Shown: positions 45,960 to 52,752 of the stretch, one piece after another
How positions within the stretch are numbered: the stretch's first letter is position 1
Layout of the letters: each line of letters opens with the position of its first letter
Assembly (NCBI GenBank): GCA_022072175.1
Contig: JAJVIE010000003.1
Coordinates: forward strand, 1,070,483 to 1,134,482
Source of the DNA: Candidatus Omnitrophota bacterium
GTDB lineage: Bacteria > Omnitrophota > Gorgyraeia > 2-02-FULL-51-18
Direction of reading: 5' to 3'
Length of the DNA stretch: 64,000 bases
Position numbers and translations under genes: made by a program
The notes under the pieces: generated by a model
What the model was told of the DNA's origin: nothing
Database searches by the model: none
Seen by the model: only the letters and a program-made list of their open reading frames with translations

Positions 45960-46780
45960 CCGACGGTCAGGGTCTTTTCTTCGACGAGCGTCTGTCCCTG
46001 CCCAAGGTCGTATGTGAGCAGGATATCGTAGGTACCCGGAGCGATACTGCCGGCCCAACGCGTGACCCCGCGCTCGAGGGTGCCGGGGAAAGTGTACAGG
46101 GTCTGCAGTTGTCCGCGGGCGGTCACCGACCCCTCGGGATCCATCACCAGAAAATTCCCCCCGAGCTCGATGTCGGTATTGCCGGAGTTCTGGAAGGTCG
46201 TGTGGATCTCGAGGGGCTTGTTGCCGGCCGGAGCGATCACATCCACGGCCTTGACCTGACCTTCCTTGCGCAGAGTCCCTTTGACCCGCACGAAGAACAG
46301 CGCTCCGATACGGCCCGATACTTGGACACTGGCACCCTGATCGTTCTCTGCGGTGCCCATGGCCGTCTCCATGAACAGCACCGAGTAGTTGCCGCCGGTG
46401 GCGTCCTGAGGCACGTTGACGGTGTAACGAACGGTCTGTCGGCCGAAGGACGGCACGGTCATTTCGGCCGGAGAGAATGTGATCCAGGAGGAGGCCGACA
46501 GCGCCGAGGCGCCCGCGGGCAGGAATTGTTTGTCCCCTGCGCCTCCGGGCAGATACGCCCAGTCCTCGAGATACAGACGACAAAGCACATCGCCGTCCTC
46601 GGGGTTCTCGGCCACGAACTCGCCCGAGTAGCTTTCTCCGGGAGCCAGCTCGAGCTCGATGCGAGGAGCGTTGATACGAATGGACGTCGCTTCGGCCGGA
46701 CCGCAAGTCAGGGTCAGGAGGGTCACCAGGAGACCGGCCGCGCCGATCAGTGAAAGGGTCCGGCGCGCTATGAGGGTCAT
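45956..46780 (-). CDS. PapD-like periplasmic chaperone
   Basis: A 274-residue protein with a signal peptide to about residue 31 and two Ig-like domains. IRINAPRIELELAPGESYSG, EFVAENPEDGDVLCRLYLEDW, then WITFSPAEMTVPSFGRQTVRYTVNVP and GGNYSVLFME follow the pattern of pilus-assembly chaperones (and of DUF916-type envelope proteins). The second domain starts near residue 165. It would hold fibre subunits in the periplasm. AGGAGA precedes the ATG. Confidence 0.7.
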   Translation of the reverse strand: MTLIARRTLSLIGAAGLLVTLLTLTCGPAEATSIRINAPRIELELAPGESYSGEFVAENPEDGDVLCRLYLEDWAYLPGGAGDKQFLPAGASALSASSWITFSPAEMTVPSFGRQTVRYTVNVPQDATGGNYSVLFMETAMGTAENDQGASVQVSGRIGALFFVRVKGTLRKEGQVKAVDVIAPAGNKPLEIHTTFQNSGNTDIELGGNFLVMDPEGSVTARGQLQTLYTFPGTLERGVTRWAGSIAPGTYDILLTYDLGQGQTLVEEKTLTVG

Positions 46781-46801
46781 CGGTCATGTCTCCTTTGGGT
46801 C

Positions 46802-46830
46802 ATGCTAACAAAGCCCGCTCGGGGTGTCAA
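46802..46830 (-). promoter_or_regulatory. Promoter of the chaperone/barrel operon
   Basis: Minus strand: TTGACA (46825-46830), 17-bp spacer, TAGCAT (46802-46807). The same hexamers and spacing occur before the first pilin-like gene. Confidence 0.7.
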
Positions 46831-46839
46831 CGCGGGCAC

Positions 46840-46874
46840 AAAAAAGGCCGTAAGGGGGGTCGCCCCTTACGGCC
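46840..46874 (-). terminator. Terminator after pilin-like gene 1
   Basis: Minus strand: GGCCGTAAGGGG/CCCCTTACGGCC stem followed by TTTTTT. It separates the pilin gene from the chaperone operon. Confidence 0.9.
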
Positions 46875-46888
46875 CTTGAAGCGCTGTC

Positions 46889-47506
46889 TTACGCCGTGAC
46901 GGTGAACGTAACGGTCGCGGTGTAGGTGCCCGCCGCCTGGTTGGTCGGCACACCGGTGGTCGCACCGGCGTTCGGATCGTCCGTGATCGAGTAGTGGTAC
47001 TGGATCTGGCGGACGTCGGCCGCGGCGTTGGAGGTGTACAGGGTCTTGTCGGTAGCGACCCACGTTCCCTTGGTGCCGAGCGTTCCGACGAGAGCCTGAC
47101 CGCCGTTGTCAGCGGCCGCGTACACGGGAACCACCGTGCAGGCGCCGGACGGCAGCGTGTTGGAACCGCTGGTCAGCTGGGTGCCGGTCTGGGTGAGCAC
47201 ATAGGGCACGCCGGAGGAGACCGCCGAGATGAGCGCGATCACACTGCCGATGCCAGTGCTGCCGGTCGTCGAGGAGCGGAGCGTGCCGGTACCGATGTCC
47301 TTCAGGGTGCCGAAGTTCATCGCGTTGGAAGCGGTGATGTTGTTGGCCGCGTCCACGGAGTTCTTGAACAGAGCGAGGTTGAGCTGGAGCGTGCTCTCGA
47401 CCTCGGCCGAGACGTTGACGGGAGGCTTCGAGAGCGACGCGGCGTACGCCGAGTTCGAACCGGCGAGCACGGCGACCGCCACGAGCAGAGCGGATACCTT
47501 CTTCAT
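46889..47506 (-). CDS. Pilin-like secreted subunit 1
   Basis: A 205-residue protein. Signal peptide of 22 residues (MKKVSALLVAVAVLAGSNSA...AYA), mature start ASLSKPPVNVSAEVESTLQL. The mature chain is serine/threonine/alanine-rich, all-beta, with a single cysteine in SGACTVVP and a C-terminal strand GTYTATVTFTV like those of chaperone-assembled fimbrial and spore-coat-U-type subunits. GGGGGAT precedes the ATG. It has its own promoter, GEMM-I riboswitch and terminator. It differs from subunit 2 at only 11 of about 182 mature residues. Confidence 0.75.
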   Translation of the reverse strand: MKKVSALLVAVAVLAGSNSAYAASLSKPPVNVSAEVESTLQLNLALFKNSVDAANNITASNAMNFGTLKDIGTGTLRSSTTGSTGIGSVIALISAVSSGVPYVLTQTGTQLTSGSNTLPSGACTVVPVYAAADNGGQALVGTLGTKGTWVATDKTLYTSNAAADVRQIQYHYSITDDPNAGATTGVPTNQAAGTYTATVTFTVTA

Positions 47507-47589
47507 GAGAGATCCCCCTTCTTGGGTGTGAACCAGGCTAGATCCTTCCACAACGACGCTCTCCCCACCCGGATCGAGCGTCCTACACT

Positions 47590-47675
47590 TCGGCGGCCCG
47601 GCCGACCCCGTATCGTACGGAGGTCCCTCGGCTTTGCGTCCCACCCTTACGGATGGTTTGCCTTTTCGGATGACT
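47590..47675 (-). promoter_or_regulatory. c-di-GMP-I (GEMM-I) riboswitch of pilin-like gene 1
   Basis: Minus strand: AAAAGGCAAACC, P2 stem CCATCC-GTAA-GGGTGG with GNRA loop, GGGACGCAAAGCC, then ACCT and a P3 stem CCGTA/TACGG, ending GGTCGGCCGGGCCGCC. Matches GEMM-I in order and spacing. Downstream a GACGCTC/GAGCGTC hairpin (about 47551-47579) lacks a T run, so control may be through translation or a Rho-dependent step. Confidence 0.88.
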
Positions 47676-47706
47676 TTAAAGAGCGGAAGTTTCTTTAAGT
47701 GCCTCC

Positions 47707-47735
47707 ATGCTACCGACTGCGAAGTGCTGTGTCAA
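47707..47735 (-). promoter_or_regulatory. Promoter of pilin-like gene 1
   Basis: Minus strand: TTGACA (47730-47735), 17-bp spacer, TAGCAT (47707-47712). The leader to the ATG is about 195 nt and contains the aptamer. Confidence 0.7.
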
Positions 47736-47820
47736 TAAAAATCCTCACTTTATAAACAAATTATCAAAACTGTAAGTGCCTGTGTTTAATTGGCTTCAAT
47801 TCTTAATGACTTTTTTAATT

Positions 47821-47857
47821 GAAAATAAGAAGGCCCACGGCTTGTGGCCGTGGGCCT
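47821..47857 (-). terminator. Terminator after pilin-like gene 2
   Basis: Minus strand: AGGCCCACGGC/GCCGTGGGCCT perfect 11-bp stem, followed by TCTTATTTTC. Confidence 0.88.
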
Positions 47858-47879
47858 CGGATCGAACGTTGGTACGAGC

Positions 47880-48503
47880 TTACGCCGTGACGGTGAACGT
47901 AACGGTCGCGGTGTAGGTGCCCGCCGCCTGGTTGGTCGGTACACCGGTGGTCGCGCCGGCGTTCGGATCGTCCGTGATCGAGTAGTGGTACTGGATCTGG
48001 CGGACGTCGGCCGCGGCGTTGGAGGTGTACAGGGTCTTATTGTTCGCGACCCACGTTCCCTTCGTGCCGAGCGTTCCGACGAGAGCCTGACCGCCGTTGT
48101 CAGCGGCCGCGTACACGGGAACCACCGTGCAGGCGCCGGACGGCAGCGTGTTGGAACCGCTGGTCAGCTGGGTGCCGGTCTGGGTGATGGTGTACGGCGT
48201 GCCCGAGGACAGAGCCGAGATGAACGCGATCACACTGCCGGTGCCGGTGCTGCCGGTCGTCGAGGAGCGGAGCGTGCCGGTGCCGAGGTCCTTCAGGGTG
48301 CCGAAGTTCATCGCGTTGGAAGCGGTGATGTTGTTGGCCGCGTCCACCGAGTTCTTGAACAGAGCGAGGTTGAGCTGGAGCGTGCTCTCGACCTGAGCCG
48401 AGACGTTGACGGGAGGCTTCGAAACCGAGGCGGCCTGCGCGACATTGCCCAGCGACAGAGCCAGCACGGCGACGAGCGCAGTGGTGCGGATGGCTGATTT
48501 CAT
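47880..48503 (-). CDS. Pilin-like secreted subunit 2
   Basis: A 207-residue paralogue of subunit 1, encoded just upstream in tandem. The signal peptide (24 residues, ending AQA) differs, but the mature chain is almost identical; from TQTGTQLTSG to the end only two residues differ. AAGGAGA precedes the ATG. Promoter, riboswitch and terminator are again its own, so the two genes can be tuned separately. Likely major subunit of a surface fibre; function is inferred from signal peptide, fold pattern and neighbours. Confidence 0.75.
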   Translation of the reverse strand: MKSAIRTTALVAVLALSLGNVAQAASVSKPPVNVSAQVESTLQLNLALFKNSVDAANNITASNAMNFGTLKDLGTGTLRSSTTGSTGTGSVIAFISALSSGTPYTITQTGTQLTSGSNTLPSGACTVVPVYAAADNGGQALVGTLGTKGTWVANNKTLYTSNAAADVRQIQYHYSITDDPNAGATTGVPTNQAAGTYTATVTFTVTA

Positions 48504-48555
48504 GATGCGGTTCTCCTTTTTGGGTTATCTTTTCACCCGCCGTACCGCCCTGGAA

Positions 48556-48603
48556 ATACAAAACCGGGCAGCCGTCAGATGATCAGACTCTTTGGCAGCC
48601 CGG
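48556..48603 (-). terminator. Riboswitch terminator overlapping the GEMM aptamer end
   Basis: Minus strand: CCGGGCTGCC (48594-48603), the 3' strand of the aptamer, can pair with GGCTGCCCGG (48564-48573) and is followed by TTTTGTA. The stem has one mismatch. Aptamer folding and terminator folding exclude each other, so c-di-GMP binding should permit transcription (ON switch). Confidence 0.75.
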
Positions 48604-48675
48604 CTAACCCTAGGGGAGAGGTCCCGCAGCTTTGCGCCCCAGCCTTTCGACTGGTTTGCCGTTATCAATCAGTCC
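48590..48675 (-). promoter_or_regulatory. c-di-GMP-I (GEMM-I) riboswitch of pilin-like gene 2
   Basis: Minus strand: AACGGCAAACC, P2 stem CCAGTC-GAAA-GGCTGG, GGGGCGCAAAGC, GGACCT...GTTAGCCGGGCTGCC. All GEMM-I landmarks are present. Confidence 0.9.
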
Positions 48676-48720
48676 GTTTTAGAGATCGAGGGCTCGAGCC
48701 TTCTCGAAACCCGTGCGCAA

Positions 48721-48748
48721 AATATACATCATGCGATCCGCATTTCAA
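48721..48748 (-). promoter_or_regulatory. Promoter of pilin-like gene 2
   Basis: Minus strand: TTGAAA (48743-48748), 16-bp spacer, TATATT (48721-48726), about 40 nt before the aptamer. The surrounding 48720-48830 is AT-rich. Confidence 0.55.
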
Positions 48749-48809
48749 TAGGACATTTCAAAATAGTTGTTTAAAGTACACTAACTCTTTTAAATTGAGC
48801 TACTTATGT

Positions 48810-50189
48810 CTATATTGTCGTTAACGAATACTTGATCTCGGAGGTATAGGAGCCCGAGTGGGCCCCTGGAGGGACGGTCAGGTCATAACGGACCAACAGC
48901 TTTTCGGGAGTACCGGCGCGGTCGGAAGTAAAGATCGAACTCTCCCCCTCTGCTACGGGCTCGGAAGGCCGTGCGGGCAGACCGCTCGACAGGGCCTGGA
49001 CGCTGTAAGTGAATTGATCCTGCGCGATGCTGACACCTTTTTCGTTGGTCAGCTTGCGTCCGACCAACTGCGAGATCTGATACGGCTTGCCGAGATTGCT
49101 GACGACACTGAGCGTCACGGTCCTCGATTGGGTACCGCCGGCTCCGAAACGGCCGAACTGCAGCCCTCCTTGAGGGTCCAGTTCGATCTGCAGATCAAGG
49201 ACCTCATCGACGCGCAGTTGGACCGGCACGGGTACCGGGTCGGCGGAGACGTACGGTGAGGCGGATTCCGCGCGCAGCTGCAGCATCCCGCGATAACGGC
49301 CGGCCGGGACCGGGCGGGCAGTGCCGGCCCCATAGACCAGGACCAATTCCTCCGAAGAACCGGTCGCGTCGGATTCGTACAGGATCTTGGGTGAGAGCGC
49401 CACGGGCTCCGCGGCGGCCGCCGAGACCCGTCCCGACCGGACCTCCTGCGGACGCACGGTCAACTGATCCTCATCCAGGATCTCGCCCGTCTCTGACGTC
49501 AGCGGTTCGACCAACTGCTGGACCAGGCGATAGCTGTGCCCCGTATTGTTCTCTACACCGACGTTCAAGGCCCCTTCAGCGGTGGCGCGATCGCGGTCGA
49601 TCGAACCCAGGTCCAGGGTCCGGCCCCCTCCCGCGGAGAGGATCGTCATCCGGAACGTCGGCTGGAGCTCCACGCGCACGTCCAGCGTCAACACGCGCGA
49701 CGTGACCCCGCTGACGGGCGTCACCGGCTCGGCGGTGAAACTGATCTGTGTGCGGTAGACACCTCCGGGCTGGTCCTCCGGCACCCTCACGTTGAACACC
49801 AGGATGAAGCTGTCGGATTCACCCTGGGTGTTGGAGGTGTAGATCTGATGTTGTCCCAGCTGGACCGGGGTTTCGAGCTTGGGTCGCAGGGTACCGAGAG
49901 GTTCGGAGGGCGAGAACTGGATCCAGGCGCCGGACGGCAGGGTCCGGCCCTGCTCGTTGGTCAGGGGCTGGTAGAGGGTCTGCAGGATGCGGTACTGAGC
50001 GCCCAGGTCCGTATCGACGGTGAGGGTCAGCTCCTCGTTGCGGAGCAATCCTCCGGGCTGAGCCTCTTCGAAGCGGATATGCTGACCGCCCCGGCGCGGT
50101 GTGGCGGAGAAGTCAAAAGCGGCCCGCGCCTCCGCGCAGACCCCCAGGACGATCCCGGCCGCCAGAACACCGATCAGACGCTTTCGCAT
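48810..50189 (-). CDS. Secreted protein of three repeated beta modules
   Basis: A 459-residue protein with a signal peptide (MRKRLIGVLAAGIVLGVCA..., ending ARA). The mature part contains three diverged modules of about 115-145 residues, each with an (D/N)xGxxYxixQxLxxPLT-type segment: DLGAQYRILQTLYQPLTNEQ, NTGHSYRLVQQLVEPLTSET and NLGKPYQISQLVGRKLTNEK, then a late ...SDxxGxxxxLxxxY strand and a GxYxxxxxxxxE end. The last strand, SGSYTSEIKYSLTTI, resembles the pilin C terminus. Probably a fibre tip, adhesin or linker protein. GGGGGAAG precedes the ATG. Not assigned to a family. Confidence 0.65.
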   Translation of the reverse strand: MRKRLIGVLAAGIVLGVCAEARAAFDFSATPRRGGQHIRFEEAQPGGLLRNEELTLTVDTDLGAQYRILQTLYQPLTNEQGRTLPSGAWIQFSPSEPLGTLRPKLETPVQLGQHQIYTSNTQGESDSFILVFNVRVPEDQPGGVYRTQISFTAEPVTPVSGVTSRVLTLDVRVELQPTFRMTILSAGGGRTLDLGSIDRDRATAEGALNVGVENNTGHSYRLVQQLVEPLTSETGEILDEDQLTVRPQEVRSGRVSAAAAEPVALSPKILYESDATGSSEELVLVYGAGTARPVPAGRYRGMLQLRAESASPYVSADPVPVPVQLRVDEVLDLQIELDPQGGLQFGRFGAGGTQSRTVTLSVVSNLGKPYQISQLVGRKLTNEKGVSIAQDQFTYSVQALSSGLPARPSEPVAEGESSIFTSDRAGTPEKLLVRYDLTVPPGAHSGSYTSEIKYSLTTI

Positions 50190-50207
50190 CGCGCTTCCCC
50201 CTCTTTC

Positions 50208-50237
50208 AAGATACTCGAGCCCACGGCGGAGTGTCAA
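50208..50237 (-). promoter_or_regulatory. Promoter of the three-module secreted protein
   Basis: Minus strand: TTGACA (50232-50237), 18-bp spacer, TATCTT (50208-50213), leader of about 12 nt with GGGGGAAG. Confidence 0.65.
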
Positions 50238-50248
50238 ATAGCCCTCTG

Positions 50249-52750
50249 TCAGAAATCCCCGCTGAGCGACAGTCTCAGCAGGTGTTCGGTGTCGAGCACC
50301 GGCAGTGAGAAGCCTCCGGTGCTGTACGGCGTCACCAGCGACGCCCGGGAACCCAGACCGAAGACCCCGTACTCGGCCCGGAGCACCGCTCGCGCGTTGA
50401 GCCTCCAGTCACAGCTGGCGTAGAAGTTGTTGTGCGCCGTATCGTCCCGGTCCGCGTAGCCGCTTGAGATCAGGCGGGCCACGTCGATCATCCGCGAGCG
50501 GGTATAGTCGAAGAACAACTGAAGGCGCTCGTGCGGGTCCAGGCCGATACTGACCCCGGCGTGGTTGAGGTTGTCGTCGATCGGGCCGGCCAGCCGGTAG
50601 GAGTTCTGCGCCGCGTGAAAGATCACGCGGAGCTTCGGGTCGGGTCTCCAGACGGCTTTCTGACGCCAGATCGTGAAATGATCGTAGGGCGGCACGGCCC
50701 CCAGGTGCTCCTGTCCGTACAGGAAGCTGGTCAGCCTCTCGATGAGGATGCCGTCCACGCGCCGGTTGGCGTCGCGGAACGTGCTGTTGAGCAGACCCCT
50801 CGGAAAGTCCGGGATATCGTTGGACCGCTCCACGGTCCCCTCGAGCGTCCAGCGGTCGTTGAGCAGGTACTGCAAGCCCGTGGAGAACGTCCATCGGGAA
50901 GGATCCAGCCCTTCGTCGATCGCCGCGTTCTGGAACGCCAGCTCCGAGGGGTCCTCCTCGCCCAGGAAATAGAAACTCGAGATAAAAGGCTCGGTGTCCG
51001 AATCGGTACGGGGCAACCCCTGCCAGCGCACGAGCCCTTTCTGGACCAGGCGGTCCGTCCAGCGCCAGGTGACCTCGTCGCGTACCACCGTTTCCACACG
51101 TCCATAGCCGTCGGTGCGGTTCACCTGGCGAGCGTCGAAGAGGTTCTCGAAGCGCTCCATGAAGAGCTTCTCGCGCCACTGGACGCGAACCACCGTACGG
51201 TTGTGGTCGACACCGTCCCCGAGCCTGAACGGCTCCAGGTCCGGCGGAAGCTTATCGAAACTGAGGTACTTACCCCAATAGCGGTCGTCCCGTGTGTTGC
51301 TGTACCGCGACAAGGGCGTCTGGAACTCGCGGTCCATCTGCGTGAACGTCACCCGCAGGCTCCCCTCGTCACCTTCACCCTTGCGGCCACCGCCCCGGTC
51401 GAAGCGCCGTTCGACCCCGAGATGATAGGCCAGACCTTCGCTGTCCGCCCTCAACCGGTCGTCGGTGTTGATCTCGCGCTGGCGGTTGGAGACGGCCATC
51501 TGGGCCGTGAGCGTCGTATCCTTGAAGCCGCGGTAAGCCGCGTCCACACCCCCCGCCTGCCACAGGTCCGCGACGGATTCATTGACGAGACCCGAACGGA
51601 AGGTGTACGTGCCCCCGACCAGCAGGTCCTCGGTCGCATAGTGCTTGATGCGTACCGCCGCGGGGACATTGTCCCCGGAAAGGTAGTCCTCGTCCCAGGG
51701 AGTGTACGGGGAGGCGACGGTACCGGCCACGTACGTGCGTCCGAGGTCCGCCTCCACGGAAACGCCTCGCAGCAGCACCAGGCGGTTGCCGTCCGAGTCC
51801 CGGGCCAGGAAGGACAGTGTGTCGGAGTAGTATCCGCGCTTGATCGAACCATCGGAGAAGTGGCGCACGGGCTCGTACTGGTACAACCACGGGCTCTGCT
51901 GCCAGTAATCGCGGTGGTTGGACAACCCCAGAGGGTCGTCGGTCGTCAGCGCCTGGCTTTCGTCCGCCAGCGCGAAGAAACGGGCATGCCAATCGTCCCT
52001 CCGGTGGTCGATCCAGAGCTTGCGCAGAGGCCTGAACTCATAGTCGATCTCGTGTTCGGGCACGCTGAAGGGAATGCCGTTGGTGCCGGGGTTGAAATCA
52101 TTGAAACCCCTGACCACCGTCGGGACCGTACGACCATCCTCCACTTCAATGAGCGGGAACGTGACCGCGTCACCGTTGTCGGTCCGGAACGTCTCGTTGA
52201 GCACGCCATTGAACGCGCCGAAATACTTGAGGTTATAGCGGAGCGTCTCTCCGCCGATGTCGCTGCGGAGCACTTGCTCGCCGGTCGTGCCGACCACCGA
52301 CCACGGGTCCGCGACCGCCTGCGCGTACAGCCCCCACTGGTCCGTGAGGTCCGCTTCCACGTTGACCAGCGCCCGGCTGTAGATGCCCGGGTCGTACGTA
52401 TTCGCCAGGTCCTCGCCGAAGATGAACCTGAAATTACGCTCCTGCAGGTCGGCGTTGGATTCGTTCCAGATCACTTCGCGGGAATTGACGCCGGCCGCCA
52501 CTCTCCAGCTGCCGCTGACGCGCACGCGGCGGGTCTGCGCGGCGGGTCCTTGGGCGGGTTCCCCGGCAGCGGTGTCCGGTCCATCGGCTTTACCGGCGAG
52601 CGGCGCATCATCCTCCACCGGCGCGGACGCCCCCGAGGCGGGGACGAAGCTCTCATCCTGGGACCCGACGGTCGCTGATGCGGCAGGGGCGGGAAACGAT
52701 GCCAGGAGCGCCGCCAGGAGCAACAGCGCTCGGCCTCGCGGCGCGAACAT
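50249..52750 (-). CDS. Large outer-membrane beta-barrel protein
   Basis: An 833-residue protein. Start at 52750 gives a signal peptide (MFAPRGRALLLLAALLASFP, ending ASA); upstream in-frame sequence is coding for the preceding gene. After a low-complexity linker, the chain alternates aromatic/charged strands throughout (for example RVSGSWRVAAGVNSREVIW) and ends LRLSLSGDF; a terminal phenylalanine is the usual signal for BAM-mediated insertion. It follows the GH116-like gene by 2 bp. A porin or polysaccharide-export/uptake channel is likely; the family is not recognised. Confidence 0.65.
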   Translation of the reverse strand: MFAPRGRALLLLAALLASFPAPAASATVGSQDESFVPASGASAPVEDDAPLAGKADGPDTAAGEPAQGPAAQTRRVRVSGSWRVAAGVNSREVIWNESNADLQERNFRFIFGEDLANTYDPGIYSRALVNVEADLTDQWGLYAQAVADPWSVVGTTGEQVLRSDIGGETLRYNLKYFGAFNGVLNETFRTDNGDAVTFPLIEVEDGRTVPTVVRGFNDFNPGTNGIPFSVPEHEIDYEFRPLRKLWIDHRRDDWHARFFALADESQALTTDDPLGLSNHRDYWQQSPWLYQYEPVRHFSDGSIKRGYYSDTLSFLARDSDGNRLVLLRGVSVEADLGRTYVAGTVASPYTPWDEDYLSGDNVPAAVRIKHYATEDLLVGGTYTFRSGLVNESVADLWQAGGVDAAYRGFKDTTLTAQMAVSNRQREINTDDRLRADSEGLAYHLGVERRFDRGGGRKGEGDEGSLRVTFTQMDREFQTPLSRYSNTRDDRYWGKYLSFDKLPPDLEPFRLGDGVDHNRTVVRVQWREKLFMERFENLFDARQVNRTDGYGRVETVVRDEVTWRWTDRLVQKGLVRWQGLPRTDSDTEPFISSFYFLGEEDPSELAFQNAAIDEGLDPSRWTFSTGLQYLLNDRWTLEGTVERSNDIPDFPRGLLNSTFRDANRRVDGILIERLTSFLYGQEHLGAVPPYDHFTIWRQKAVWRPDPKLRVIFHAAQNSYRLAGPIDDNLNHAGVSIGLDPHERLQLFFDYTRSRMIDVARLISSGYADRDDTAHNNFYASCDWRLNARAVLRAEYGVFGLGSRASLVTPYSTGGFSLPVLDTEHLLRLSLSGDF

Positions 52751-52752
52751 GT

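Noticed and set aside
45960..46787. 276-codon N-terminal extension of the barrel-protein frame
   Set aside because: It overlaps the chaperone gene in another frame, is arginine/proline-rich, and would bury the signal peptide that begins at 45959.
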